Notes: generated from the letters alone by a model not told the origin. A stretch of DNA of 64,000 nucleotides from MED-G105 sp965263305 (GCA_965263305.1 OZ253666.1:1612001-1676000); one strand, 5' to 3'. Shown: positions 27,610 to 36,804, numbered from the stretch's first letter. A program made the numbers and translations.

Positions 27610-28890
27610 TTATGTATTCATTGAATCGAAGAATTCTTCATTCGACCTTGTTTGGCGCAATTTATCGATGAGGAATTCGATCGCATCGGATGTGCCCATC
27701 GGCGAAATAATTCTCCGCAGGACGTAGACTTTCGCCAGCTGTTCCTTTGGCACCAGCAGATCTTCTTTCCGGGTGCCAGACTTCGCGATATCGATCGCCG
27801 GGAAGACACGTTTATCAGCGACTTTACGATCCAATACGAGTTCCGCGTTACCGGTGCCTTTGAACTCTTCAAAGATCACCTCGTCCATCTTCGACCCGGT
27901 GTCGATAAGGGCCGTCGAAATAATCGTCAGTGAGCCGCCTTCCTCAATGTTCCGCGCGGCGCCGAAAAAGCGCTTTGGCCGTTGCAATGCATTGGCGTCC
28001 ACACCACCGGTCAGGACCTTACCCGATGACGGCACGGTTGTGTTGTAGGCGCGCCCAAGACGGGTAATGTTATCAAGCAAAATGACAACATCTCGCCCGT
28101 GCTCAACAAGCCTTTTTGCTTTTTCGATCACCATTTCGGCGACTGCAACGTGGCGCGCCGCCGGTTCATCGAATGTGGAGGCAACAACTTCGCCTTTCAC
28201 GGTGCGTTGCATGTCCGTCACCTCTTCCGGACGCTCATCGATCAGCAGCACAATGAGATAGCATTCCGGATGGTTCGCAGAGATCGAATGAGCAATATTT
28301 TGCAGCATGATCGTCTTACCGACCCGCGGCGGCGCCACGATCAAACAGCGTTGCCCTTTTCCAAGGGGCGCCACCAAATCAATGACGCGCCCGGTCAGGT
28401 CTTTTTTCTTCGATAATTCCGGATTTTCGATTTCCATATTGAACCGCTGATCCGGATAGAGCGGCGTCAGGTTATCGAAATGCACTTTGTGGCGCGCTTT
28501 TTCAGGATCTTCAAAATTGATCGTCGATACTTTCAACAGCGCGAAATATCGCTCGCCATCCTTGGGGCTGCGAATTTCACCCGTGACCGTATCGCCCGTC
28601 CTTAAGGCAAAACGTCTTATCTGGGATGGGGAGACATAGATATCATCCGGACCCGGTAGATAATTCGCATCAGGAGAACGCAAAAACCCAAATCCGTCAG
28701 AAAGCACTTCCAACACGCCGCCGCCGGAAATCTCAACATCCCGGTCCGCCAGTTCTTTCAAGATGGCGAACAACATGTCCTGTTTGCGCAATGTCGATGC
28801 GTTCTCAACCTCAACTTCTTCGGCGAACGCCAACAGCTCAGCCGGCGATTTCGCCTTAAGATCATCAAGGGTCATTTTTGACGGTAGCAT
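27610..28890 (-). CDS. rho: Transcription termination factor Rho
   Basis: 426 residues. RNA-dependent hexameric ATPase that releases nascent transcripts. N-terminal Rho-N helices, cold-shock-like RNA-binding domain (GGGVLEVLSDGFGFLRSPD), Walker A APPRVGKTIML, Walker B ERPEEVTDM/VVILLDNITRLGRA, Q-loop and R-loop (GSLTIISTALIDTGSKMDEV). Alone in its unit, with a 192-bp upstream region that could hold an autoregulatory leader. Confidence 0.97.
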   Translation of the reverse strand: MLPSKMTLDDLKAKSPAELLAFAEEVEVENASTLRKQDMLFAILKELADRDVEISGGGVLEVLSDGFGFLRSPDANYLPGPDDIYVSPSQIRRFALRTGDTVTGEIRSPKDGERYFALLKVSTINFEDPEKARHKVHFDNLTPLYPDQRFNMEIENPELSKKKDLTGRVIDLVAPLGKGQRCLIVAPPRVGKTIMLQNIAHSISANHPECYLIVLLIDERPEEVTDMQRTVKGEVVASTFDEPAARHVAVAEMVIEKAKRLVEHGRDVVILLDNITRLGRAYNTTVPSSGKVLTGGVDANALQRPKRFFGAARNIEEGGSLTIISTALIDTGSKMDEVIFEEFKGTGNAELVLDRKVADKRVFPAIDIAKSGTRKEDLLVPKEQLAKVYVLRRIISPMGTSDAIEFLIDKLRQTRSNEEFFDSMNT

Positions 28891-29082
28891 GGCGGAAACT
28901 TTCGATTGGGGGAAACGCGAGAGAGAGCCCGCCTAAAAAGACGAGATCTTAAATTGAATACGTGGAATCACCGGACCTTGTTATAGAAATCGGCCAGTGT
29001 TTTGGGAGAGACCTTCACGATATAAGCGCTGCAACAAAGCCGTCAACCGCTTTCATCCCTCCATACAATTTTTCATGGTGGT

Positions 29083-29532
29083 TCAAAATGGTTTCGTCAC
29101 GGCGAGAAACACCACTAAGATCAACAGGATAAATGGCGCTTCATTCATGAACCGCCAGAATTTTTCTGTTCGAACACGCTCGCCGCTCGCAAACAGGCGC
29201 TGGCTTTTGACGTAGAAGCCATGAATCCCCGAAATCCCCAGGACCATCGCAAATTTCGCCAGAAACCACCCTGTAGAGAACAATCCCGGGTTTGCGATCA
29301 ACATCAAAACCGCCAACAACCAAACGGCAATCATTGCCGGGTTGATGATCCCTTTGAGCAACCGTCGCTCCATGGCGATGAAAAAGCCTTCTGCTTCTCC
29401 GCCAGGCGTTGCTTGGTGGTGGTAGATGAACAGGCGTGGCAAATACATCATGCCCGCCATCCACGCGATCACCGCGATGATATGGGTCGCCTTGATCCAA
29501 GGGTAAATCGTCAGAAGAATATCACGCATCAT
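29083..29532 (-). CDS. hemJ: Protoporphyrinogen IX oxidase HemJ
   Basis: 149 residues, four transmembrane helices. Oxidises protoporphyrinogen IX in haem synthesis at the cytoplasmic membrane. The conserved N-terminal histidine lies in WIKATHIIAVIAWMAGMMYLPRLFIYH, and KFWRFMNEAPFILLILVVFLAV is the typical last helix. It overlaps hemE by 4 bp (ATGA), forming a haem bicistron. Confidence 0.93.
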   Translation of the reverse strand: MMRDILLTIYPWIKATHIIAVIAWMAGMMYLPRLFIYHHQATPGGEAEGFFIAMERRLLKGIINPAMIAVWLLAVLMLIANPGLFSTGWFLAKFAMVLGISGIHGFYVKSQRLFASGERVRTEKFWRFMNEAPFILLILVVFLAVTKPF

Positions 29533-30560
29533 CGCTCTCGGATGGTCTTCACTAGTAACTCAACATGTTCCGGCGGTGTGTCAGGCGTCAAACCATGGCC
29601 AGCATTGAAGATATAAGGCGCGCCACGGAAGGTATCGATCAATCGGCGCGCCGCTTTCACCAATGCCTCCCCACCCTCAACAATAAGCATCGGGTCTAAA
29701 CCGCCTTGAACCACAGCATGGGGCGATAGATGCTCGCGCGCCCAGTCCCATGGTGTTGCGAAATCAAGCCCAATGGCGTCGCATTCATCGAGCTGCGCGT
29801 AGGTCGCCGCCATTGGCCCCACCCCCTTCGGGAACAGGATCACCGGGACGCCAGGAGCGTCTGCTTTTATCCGCTGGGCAATCCGGGCCAAAGGGTCAAC
29901 GGATACAATGTCCAAAATGTCTGGGGGCAGACCGCCAGCCCAACTATCAAAAAGCTGTATGGCTTCGGCACCCGCTTCGATCTGTTTCAATAGATACGCG
30001 CTCGTTCGATCTACGAGCAAATCGATAAGCGCCTGGAAGAAGACAGGATCATCATAGTAATGGCGTCTGAGAGCCGCTGTATCCCGAACAGAGCCCCCTG
30101 CAAGCATATAGGTCGCCACCGTCCACGGCGCGCCAGCAAAGCCAATCAACGCAGTTTCCGAAGAAAGCGCCGCTCGCGTCCGCTTCACCGTCTCATAAAC
30201 CGGGTTTAACACCGCATGGATGTTTTGTTTCTCAAATTGATCAAGGTCCTTGGCTGATACGGGGGGCGCAAGTTTTGGTCCTTCGCCCTCCTCAAACCAA
30301 AGTTTTTGCCCCAAAGCCTGCGGCAATAACAGGATATCCGCGAAGAGAATGGCTGCATCAAAGCCATATCGACGGATGGGCTGAAGCGTGACTTCAGAAG
30401 CAAGCGCCGGATCGTAGCAGAGGTCTAGAAACGAGCCCGCTTCTGCCCTTGTCTTTCTATATTCCGGCAAATACCGCCCCGCCTGACGCATAAGCCAAAT
30501 TGGTGGTGGAGAAACAGTCTTACCTCGTAGGACCTGAAGAAATAGAGGCTCGGTTGTCAT
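29529..30560 (-). CDS. hemE: Uroporphyrinogen decarboxylase
   Basis: 343 residues. Decarboxylates uroporphyrinogen III to coproporphyrinogen III. Signature PPIWLMRQAGRYLPEYRKTR near residue 20 with the substrate-binding Arg pair, and GFAGAPWTVATYMLAGG in the middle. It is transcribed leftwards away from the predicted origin. A CtrA box 40-54 bp upstream of the ATG overlaps the expected promoter, as at the Caulobacter hemE-origin region. Confidence 0.96.
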   Translation of the reverse strand: MTTEPLFLQVLRGKTVSPPPIWLMRQAGRYLPEYRKTRAEAGSFLDLCYDPALASEVTLQPIRRYGFDAAILFADILLLPQALGQKLWFEEGEGPKLAPPVSAKDLDQFEKQNIHAVLNPVYETVKRTRAALSSETALIGFAGAPWTVATYMLAGGSVRDTAALRRHYYDDPVFFQALIDLLVDRTSAYLLKQIEAGAEAIQLFDSWAGGLPPDILDIVSVDPLARIAQRIKADAPGVPVILFPKGVGPMAATYAQLDECDAIGLDFATPWDWAREHLSPHAVVQGGLDPMLIVEGGEALVKAARRLIDTFRGAPYIFNAGHGLTPDTPPEHVELLVKTIRER

Positions 30561-31130
30561 GAGTGAAATACCGGTATGTTAACCTGCTGGTAAGAATCCT
30601 TAATAAAGGATTAATGGAGTCATAGAGGTGGAATCCCGGGGGAATCTTGCCCGTCATTCTTTGATCCTCACCTCTTCAACAGGATTTCCAAAGGAATGTC
30701 CACGTGACGGATCCGGCGCAAAATTTTCCCGGGGGACCTTTGTTTAAAGCGGGGAATACCGGTGGAAGCCGAGGCAGCCGCTAGCGTCATCTCCCCCATC
30801 CTTTCCAAAACCGTTGCGAAGTTTTCCCGGGGCCCCTTTCCTGTTTGCCGGTAGGGCGCGGTACAGATCACAAATGCGGGAAAATGTTGGAGGGTGTTTT
30901 ACCGGTCATACTTTACACGGGGGGATGTGGAGCCCTTGGGCGCCGAGTGTGTACTCGCTCACTCGGACGCGCCTTCGCTCGTTATTGCTCGTCTAAAACG
31001 CCGATTGAACGCGGAAGACTTGCACAGTTTTCCCTGATCCTGCTGAAAATAGAGCCAAGGGGCTGTTTTTCGCCTATAAATCTTCCAGAAGGTCCCCCGC
31101 TCTAACAGCCGCGACACCGAAGATAAGACA
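30561..31130. other. Predicted chromosomal replication origin (oriC) region
   Basis: This 570-bp gap lies between divergent hemE and ppsR, the position of Cori in Caulobacter and of the origin in several relatives. It has no plausible gene. Near hemE it holds a perfect CtrA box (30600-30614), a near-match box (TTAA-N7-GTAA, 30579-30593), a 10-bp palindrome ATACCGGTAT (30568-30577) and four GANTC sites within 53 bp (30594, 30617, 30631, 30642). TTTTCCCGGGG occurs twice (about 30723 and 30822). No perfect DnaA box is visible; TGATCCTCA (30662-30670) and TGTGGAGCC (30926-30934) are weak candidates. Nearby parS sites and gene polarity agree with an origin here. Confidence 0.78.
30600..30614. promoter_or_regulatory. 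CtrA-binding box
   Basis: TTAA-TAAAGGA-TTAA is an exact match to the CtrA consensus TTAA-N7-TTAA. CtrA both represses origin firing and controls promoters in cell-cycle-regulated alphaproteobacteria. A second, imperfect box lies immediately on the hemE side. Confidence 0.8.
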
Positions 31131-32015
31131 ATGTCAAACCAGCCAATCGCCAGTTATTTTCATGTCCACCTCGTGTCGGATTCAACCGGGGAGACATTGA
31201 ACGCGGTCCTAAAAGCCGTGTCCGCGCAATTTTCCGCCGCAAAGCCCATGGAGCATATCTACGCTTTGATCCGTTCACGTCCGCAAATGGAGCGGACCCT
31301 GGCTGAGATTGAAGCAGCGCCCGGCCTTGTTCTTTATACGATCGTTAACCCTGATTTGCGGCGCATGTTGGAAATCCGTTGCTCTGAATTACAGACCACG
31401 GCTGTGTCGGTGCTGGATCCTTTCGTGTCTGCGTTTTCAGAGTTTCTGGGCCTCGAACAATCCCGGCGCGCCGGCGCGCAACATGAGCTGACGGAAGACT
31501 ACTTTAAACGCATCTCGGCTGTGGACTTTACCCTCGCCCATGATGACGGCCAGATGTTGTGGGATTTGGAAGGCGCCGATGTTGTTCTGGTGGGGGTTAG
31601 TCGGACGTCGAAAACCCCGACCTGTATGTATTTGGCGAACCGAGGGATTAAGGCCGCGAATGTGCCCCTCGTGCCAAGCCGCCCGCCGCCGGAAGAATTA
31701 TTAACCCTGACCAAACCCTTTATTGTCGGCCTGGTTGCAAGCCCTGAACGCCTAGCGCAAATAAGGGCGAGCCGTCTTGGTGAAATCAACGCTGAAGAAC
31801 GGGCGAAGGAATATTCTGATATCGATATGGTGCGCGAGGAAGTTCGCAAAGCAAAACGGTTTTTTGCGAAAAACCGCTGGCCCACCATCGATGTCACGCG
31901 CAAATCTGTAGAGGAAACGGCCGCCTCGATCATCACCAAATTATCAGCGGCGAAAAACGCTGATCTTGATGGAGAAACCGCTGTGCCGCGATCAAACGGG
32001 GAGGCAGATGGATGA
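31131..32015 (+). CDS. ppsR: Pyruvate, phosphate dikinase/PEP synthase regulatory protein (DUF299)
   Basis: 294 residues. Bifunctional kinase/pyrophosphorylase of the DUF299 family that switches PPDK or PEP synthase by reversible phosphorylation. N-terminal FHVHLVSDSTGETLNAVLKA and the P-loop-like GVSRTSKTPTCMYLANRG are family hallmarks; PLVPSRPPPEELL follows. Its gene neighbours the origin in Caulobacter. First gene of a rightward chain; its stop overlaps the maf start. Confidence 0.92.
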   Translation: MSNQPIASYFHVHLVSDSTGETLNAVLKAVSAQFSAAKPMEHIYALIRSRPQMERTLAEIEAAPGLVLYTIVNPDLRRMLEIRCSELQTTAVSVLDPFVSAFSEFLGLEQSRRAGAQHELTEDYFKRISAVDFTLAHDDGQMLWDLEGADVVLVGVSRTSKTPTCMYLANRGIKAANVPLVPSRPPPEELLTLTKPFIVGLVASPERLAQIRASRLGEINAEERAKEYSDIDMVREEVRKAKRFFAKNRWPTIDVTRKSVEETAASIITKLSAAKNADLDGETAVPRSNGEADG

Positions 32016-32605
32016 GCCGCCTTATCCTTGCGTCGGGCAGTGCGATCCGCGCATCCATCTTACGTGACGCCGGGCTCGATTTTGATATTTTGCGCCCAAA
32101 TGTCGATGAAGACGCCATCAAAAAAGCCTCTAAGGCCGACGGCCTAGATTTGGAGGAAACGGTTTTGCGTCTTGCAGAGACAAAGGCGCTGGCCATCGAC
32201 GGTCCGACAGATACTTATGTTATCGGCGCTGATCAAATCCTCGAATATGATGGAGAGGGTTTTGATAAACCCCGCTCAATGGACGAGGCGCGAGAGCGCC
32301 TCTTGGGGTTACAGGGGGCGGCTCACTCTCTTATCAATGGAACCGTCGTCGCTAAAAATAACGAGGTCCTTTATCGGCATGTCGAACGCCCCCGGCTCGT
32401 GATGCGGTCGATGGAAGACGAAGAAATAGAAGCGTACCTTACCGCCGCGGGGCCCGAAATTCTGTCGAGCGTTGGCGCGTATATGGTGGAAAAATTAGGC
32501 TCGCGGCTTTTCGAGCGAATTGATGGAGACCACACGGCGGTTCTGGGGTTGTCAATTTTTCCGCTCCTGCGATTTCTTCGTGCACAGAACGCTATTGCAT
32601 TTTAG
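32012..32605 (+). CDS. maf: Maf-family nucleotide pyrophosphatase
   Basis: 197 residues. Housecleaning pyrophosphatase acting on modified or non-canonical nucleoside triphosphates. LASGSAIRASILRDAGLDFDI is the N-terminal Maf motif, IGADQILEYDGEGFDKP carries the catalytic Asp, and YMVEKLGSRLFERIDGDHTAVLGL is the conserved C-terminal block. The start ATG overlaps the ppsR stop (ATGA-type coupling). Confidence 0.9.
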   Translation: MSRLILASGSAIRASILRDAGLDFDILRPNVDEDAIKKASKADGLDLEETVLRLAETKALAIDGPTDTYVIGADQILEYDGEGFDKPRSMDEARERLLGLQGAAHSLINGTVVAKNNEVLYRHVERPRLVMRSMEDEEIEAYLTAAGPEILSSVGAYMVEKLGSRLFERIDGDHTAVLGLSIFPLLRFLRAQNAIAF

Positions 32606-32630
32606 TCCCCCTTTTCCTGTTGTATACCTT

Positions 32631-33548
32631 ATGACCCACCTATCAATTGATCATCCCCATGCGTCGCCGCGCCTTGCCGGTCTGATCGGTTGGCCCGTCG
32701 ATCACTCGCTGTCGCCATATATCCACAAGGAATGGGCGCGTCGCCGGGGTGATGATATTGAATATATTCGCATCCCTTGCCCGCCGACCGACGAAGATTT
32801 TGCAACCGTTGTGGGCGGTGTGCGGGCCGCCGGATTTGCTGGCGTCAATGTCACCTTGCCCCATAAAGAAAGGGCGTTAAAGCTTGCCGATGAGGCGAGC
32901 GAAGAAGCCTCGATCATTGGCGCGGCCAATATGCTCACTTTTCGCGACGGCCGGGTTTACGCCCATAATTCCGATGCGGAGGGTTTTGCAGCCGCGTTGC
33001 GACCCAGCCTACCGACCCAAGATAAGTTCAAAATCGTCGTCTTAGGCGCAGGCGGCGCCGCGCGCGCGATTGTTTATCGATGCTTGAGGGGGATGACACC
33101 CTCCAACACCGCTCCGAACCAGGTCACCATCTTGAACCGAACCATGGAGCGGGCCGAAAGTCTGGCGGCTGAGTTCAACGCTGATCTCGCCCCGTGGGAG
33201 GCGCGCGACGCCAACCTTGCCGATTGTGATATTCTGATCAATACCACATCCCTTGGAATGACGGGTTCAGGCCAGTTGGAGATTTCATTAGAGAACTTGC
33301 CAACATCGGCGGTTGTTTTTGATAGTGTCTATACGCCCTTAATGACGCCGCTACTGCAGGCCGCAAAGGTGCGCGGGAACAACGTGGCGACGGGCTTGGA
33401 CATGCTCATCTGGCAGGCGGTCCCCGGGTTCAAAGAATGGCTATGCGCCCCAGAAGCCGGGGAAAACGACCTTTCCGACGAGGCTATGGTGGATGATGAC
33501 CTCCGAACGTTGCTGATTGAAACTCTGAAAGCGCAGGGGCGGGCATGA
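32631..33548 (+). CDS. aroE: Shikimate dehydrogenase
   Basis: 305 residues. NADPH-dependent reduction of 3-dehydroshikimate. Substrate site GLIGWPVDHSLSPYIHK, catalytic lysine in NVTLPHKERAL, nucleotide-binding VVLGAGGAARAIVY with NRTMERA. The ATG at 32631 is chosen over a longer frame that runs into maf. Slightly long for the family because of an extended C-terminal tail (EAGENDLSDEAMVDDD). Its stop overlaps coaE. Confidence 0.94.
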   Translation: MTHLSIDHPHASPRLAGLIGWPVDHSLSPYIHKEWARRRGDDIEYIRIPCPPTDEDFATVVGGVRAAGFAGVNVTLPHKERALKLADEASEEASIIGAANMLTFRDGRVYAHNSDAEGFAAALRPSLPTQDKFKIVVLGAGGAARAIVYRCLRGMTPSNTAPNQVTILNRTMERAESLAAEFNADLAPWEARDANLADCDILINTTSLGMTGSGQLEISLENLPTSAVVFDSVYTPLMTPLLQAAKVRGNNVATGLDMLIWQAVPGFKEWLCAPEAGENDLSDEAMVDDDLRTLLIETLKAQGRA

Positions 33549-34141
33549 AACTTATCGGGCTTACCGGTTCAATCGGCATGGGAAAATCAACCGTAGCCGC
33601 AATGTTTGGCGAGTTAGGCGCAGCCGTTTGGGATGCGGATGCTGCTGTTCATCGCCTTTATAGCGAAGGGGGCGCAGGCGTCAGGCCAATCGGCGAGCGG
33701 TTCCCAGACGCCATTAAAGACGGCGCCGTTGATCGCGCTGCCCTGTCGGGTCTTGTCCTCCAAGGCGCCGGTGATCCCCTCAAAGATCTAGAGGCGATTA
33801 TTCATCCCCTTGTCGGGAAAGATCGGATGGAGGCGATTGACCGGGCTCGCGAAGCGGACGCTGCGGCAATTGTCCTTGATATTCCGTTGCTTTTTGAAAC
33901 CGGCGCCCAAGGGTTTTTCGACGCGGTCGTCGTTGTCAGCGCCCCGGCTGAGATACAAGAGGCAAGGGTTTTGAGGCGCCCCGGAATGACGCCAGAAAAA
34001 TTCCAATCGATCCTGGCCAAGCAAACGCCCGATGCAGAAAAAAGAGCGCAAGCTGATTATGTGATTGATACATCGGGTGATTTCGACCAAACGCGCGACC
34101 AAGTGGCGACCATTTGGCGCCGTATTCATGAAGCATCATGA
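33545..34141 (+). CDS. coaE: Dephospho-CoA kinase
   Basis: 198 residues. Final step of coenzyme A synthesis. P-loop LTGSIGMGKSTVAAMF at the N-terminus, VWDADAAVHRLY, and the LVLDIPLLFETGA-like lid/CoA region. It overlaps both neighbours by 4 bp. In many alphaproteobacteria dnaQ and secB follow; here the next genes are a molybdate transporter. Confidence 0.93.
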   Translation: MKLIGLTGSIGMGKSTVAAMFGELGAAVWDADAAVHRLYSEGGAGVRPIGERFPDAIKDGAVDRAALSGLVLQGAGDPLKDLEAIIHPLVGKDRMEAIDRAREADAAAIVLDIPLLFETGAQGFFDAVVVVSAPAEIQEARVLRRPGMTPEKFQSILAKQTPDAEKRAQADYVIDTSGDFDQTRDQVATIWRRIHEAS

Positions 34142-34983
34142 GAACCGCTGACCGACAGACGCCGTTTAGACCCTTTGTTTTGAGCGTTGTCATCGTCACG
34201 ATGGTGCTGTTGGGCTGGGGCGTAGAGGCTAAAACCGTCAAGCGCGAAAAGATCTTTGTTGCGGTTGCGACAAATTTTAAACCGGCAATGGATGTGCTGG
34301 AACCCGCTTTCGAAAAATCATCCTCCTACGATTTAATTGTGATTTCAGGCGCGACGGGCAAGCTCTATGCGCAAATTCTCCATGGCGCCCCCTATGATGT
34401 CTTTTTATCGGCGGATCAACGCCGCACGAAGACCCTGGAAGAGGACGGCGCCGGCATTCAGGGAACGCGCTTTACCTATGCGACGGGTCGGCTCGTTCTC
34501 TGGGACCCTGATGGCGATTTACCCGACCCCGCAGCCGATGGCGCCCCTTCGCTCAATGAACTGAAACGACAGTTACATGCACCCACCCATCCCTCGGGAG
34601 GCAGTTCGGTTTTGGCGCTCGCCCAACCGGCCATCGCCCCCTATGGCGCGGCGGCATTGGACGTATTGACCGCGTTGGAGAGTAGTGAGACGGAAAAGCG
34701 AAAGCGGGTTTTTGGCGAGAATATTGGCCAAACCTTTGCGTTTATCAAAACCCGCAGCGCCGATTTGGGGTTTGTCGCCCTCGCCCAAATTCTCTCCCTC
34801 CCCGTTGAGGCGCGCGGCGCCTATTGGGTTGTGCCCTCGATGCTCCATGCCCCTATCCGCCAAGACGCTATTCTATTATCCCAAGGCGCATCGAACGCTG
34901 GGGCAAAGGAATTTTTAGCGTTTCTGCAAAGCCCTGACGCCCAAGCGGTCATAGTCGAGCTTGGATATGAGGTTACAGAGTGA
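34138..34983 (+). CDS. modA: Molybdate ABC transporter, substrate-binding protein
   Basis: 281 residues. N-terminal signal sequence (VLSVVIVTMVLLGWGVEAK), then the ModA fold: KIFVAVATNFKPAMDVLEPAFE, ISGATGKLYAQILHGAPYDVFLSADQRRTKTLEEDG, and the C-terminal RQDAILLSQGASNAGAKEFLAFLQSPDAQAVI. Periplasmic capture of molybdate or tungstate. The start overlaps the coaE stop by 4 bp, so modABC reads from the aroE-coaE transcript unless an internal promoter exists. Confidence 0.92.
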   Translation: MRTADRQTPFRPFVLSVVIVTMVLLGWGVEAKTVKREKIFVAVATNFKPAMDVLEPAFEKSSSYDLIVISGATGKLYAQILHGAPYDVFLSADQRRTKTLEEDGAGIQGTRFTYATGRLVLWDPDGDLPDPAADGAPSLNELKRQLHAPTHPSGGSSVLALAQPAIAPYGAAALDVLTALESSETEKRKRVFGENIGQTFAFIKTRSADLGFVALAQILSLPVEARGAYWVVPSMLHAPIRQDAILLSQGASNAGAKEFLAFLQSPDAQAVIVELGYEVTE

Positions 34984-35669
34984 ACCTGGATTTCACGGTC
35001 ATCGATGGGGGGGCATTGTGGCTAACGCTGCGGCTTGCCACTCTTGTGACGATCCTGTTGCTCATCATCAGTACGCCCCTTGCCTGGTTTCTCGCGACGA
35101 CACGCTCCCGGTTAAAGCCGGTCTTTGAGGCGGTGGTCGCCTTGCCCCTTGTGTTGCCGCCGACCGTGCTCGGCTTTTATCTATTGATTGCCTTTAATCC
35201 GACCGCGCCCCTCGGCGCGTTCTGGTTGAGCGTCACGGGGGAGACTCTCGCCTTTTCCTTTGCGGGCCTTGTCATTGCGTCGATGCTTTATTCGCTGCCC
35301 TTCGCCGTCCAACCATTGCAGGGCGCGTTTGAGGCCACCCCAATGGCGTTACAAGAGGCGGCGGCGAGTTTGGGGGCGGGTCCGTTAGACGCCTTTTTGT
35401 CCGTGGTCGCGCCATTATCGGTGCGTGGCTTTTTAACCGCCGCCGTCCTCAGTTTCGCTCATACATTGGGGGAGTTCGGCGTGGTTCTCATGGTGGGCGG
35501 CGCTATCCCGGGGGAAACGCGGGTTGTGTCATTGGCCCTTTATGATCACGTTGAAACGCTGCAATACGCCGAGGCCCACGCGCTCGCGGCGTTCCTTTTG
35601 GTCCTGTCGTTTCTCGTTTTGATGGTTGTCTACGTCTTTAATCGGCGGTTCCCGGTTTATGTCCATTGA
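34980..35669 (+). CDS. modB: Molybdate ABC transporter, permease
   Basis: 229 residues with about five to six membrane helices. The EAA loop that docks onto ModC is visible (ALQEAAASLGAGPLDAFLSVV), followed by FAHTLGEFGVVLMVGGAIPGETR, a ModB/CysT-type signature. Overlaps modA by 4 bp and modC by 11 bp. Confidence 0.92.
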   Translation: MNLDFTVIDGGALWLTLRLATLVTILLLIISTPLAWFLATTRSRLKPVFEAVVALPLVLPPTVLGFYLLIAFNPTAPLGAFWLSVTGETLAFSFAGLVIASMLYSLPFAVQPLQGAFEATPMALQEAAASLGAGPLDAFLSVVAPLSVRGFLTAAVLSFAHTLGEFGVVLMVGGAIPGETRVVSLALYDHVETLQYAEAHALAAFLLVLSFLVLMVVYVFNRRFPVYVH

Positions 35670-36804
35670 TCGGTCAAATGAGGGCGTCGTCCTTTCCCTT
35701 GATGTGACGATGGCCCTCCCGGAATTTTCGGTATCGGTTGACGAAACCATACCGCTGGGAGGATGCATGGCGCTTTTCGGGCCAAGCGGCGCCGGAAAAT
35801 CAACATTGCTCCACATTATCGCCGGCCTCAAAAAACCTGACAAAGCGCGGATCGCCTTCGGCCCTGAGCGCAACCCTGTCATATGGCAAGACACAGAAGG
35901 GCGTATTTTTACCCCTCCCCACCGACGGCGGATAGGCGTTGTATTTCAAAACAGCCGGCTTTTCCCTCATTTAACCGTCGAGGAAAATATTCTTTATGCA
36001 GATAAAAGATATAAAGATGAGGATAAGCGATATTCGCGCCATGAAATTATAAAAGCGTTTGATCTCGCCCCATTGTTACAGCGCCATCCGGCGGCTCTGT
36101 CCGGCGGGGAGGCCCAGCGCGTTGCAATGGCGCGGGCATTGTTAACCCGCCCCGATCTTTTGCTTTTGGATGAGCCGTTATCCGCGTTGGATCAACGCCG
36201 AAAAGCGGATATCGCGCCCTATCTTGAAGACTTGCCGGCGCGTTTCGGCGCCCCCGTTATTTACGTCAGTCACCAACTTGATGAAGTCCTGCGCCTCGCT
36301 GATACCACGGCCATTATGACCGCCGGCCGGATCGAGGCGGTGGGGCCGACGGCGGACATCCTGAACGCCTATGGTGTTCACAACAATGACGCGGATCAGT
36401 GGCCGGATCCTTGGAATGGCCGCGTGCAGCCCGCCATTCTTGAGGCCGTCGTGTCGGCCCATAATGACGCCCATTTATTGACCCAGGTGAGCCTTGGCGA
36501 CGGGACGCTTTCTTTGCCGATCAACAAGGCGAAAAAAATTGGCGAAACGGTTCTCATTCGCGTCGACGCCCACCATGTGGCGATCGCCACCAAGCCGCCG
36601 GAGGGCCTTAGCATTCGCAATGTCCTGCCAGCGGTCGTGTCCGATATTCAACGCCATCAAAATGATCCCTTTACAGATGTTACGTTGAAAGCGGGGGACC
36701 ATGATCTACGGGCGCAGATTACGTTGGCGTCGGTTGAGGATTTGAACCTTGCACCGGGGGCGAGCGTTTTCGCCCTGATAAAAAGCGCGAGTTTTAATCT
36801 ATAA
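35659..36804 (+). CDS. modC: Molybdate ABC transporter, ATPase
   Basis: 381 residues from the preferred start. Walker A GPSGAGKST (residues 41-49), Q-loop VVFQNSRLFPHLTVEENI, signature LSGGEAQRVAMARALL, Walker B LLLLDEPLSALD, switch histidine SHQLDEVLRLAD, and a C-terminal Mop/TOBE-type region (ILEAVVSAHNDAHLLTQVSL; ANVICAR-like strand ALIKSASFNL) that binds oxyanion. An earlier ATG at 35626 would overlap modB more and has no better ribosome-binding site. Confidence 0.92.
   Translation: MSIDRSNEGVVLSLDVTMALPEFSVSVDETIPLGGCMALFGPSGAGKSTLLHIIAGLKKPDKARIAFGPERNPVIWQDTEGRIFTPPHRRRIGVVFQNSRLFPHLTVEENILYADKRYKDEDKRYSRHEIIKAFDLAPLLQRHPAALSGGEAQRVAMARALLTRPDLLLLDEPLSALDQRRKADIAPYLEDLPARFGAPVIYVSHQLDEVLRLADTTAIMTAGRIEAVGPTADILNAYGVHNNDADQWPDPWNGRVQPAILEAVVSAHNDAHLLTQVSLGDGTLSLPINKAKKIGETVLIRVDAHHVAIATKPPEGLSIRNVLPAVVSDIQRHQNDPFTDVTLKAGDHDLRAQITLASVEDLNLAPGASVFALIKSASFNL

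Noticed and set aside
30661..30935. TGATCCTCA and TGTGGAGCC as true DnaA boxes
   Set aside because: Each departs from consensus; too weak to list as features on their own.
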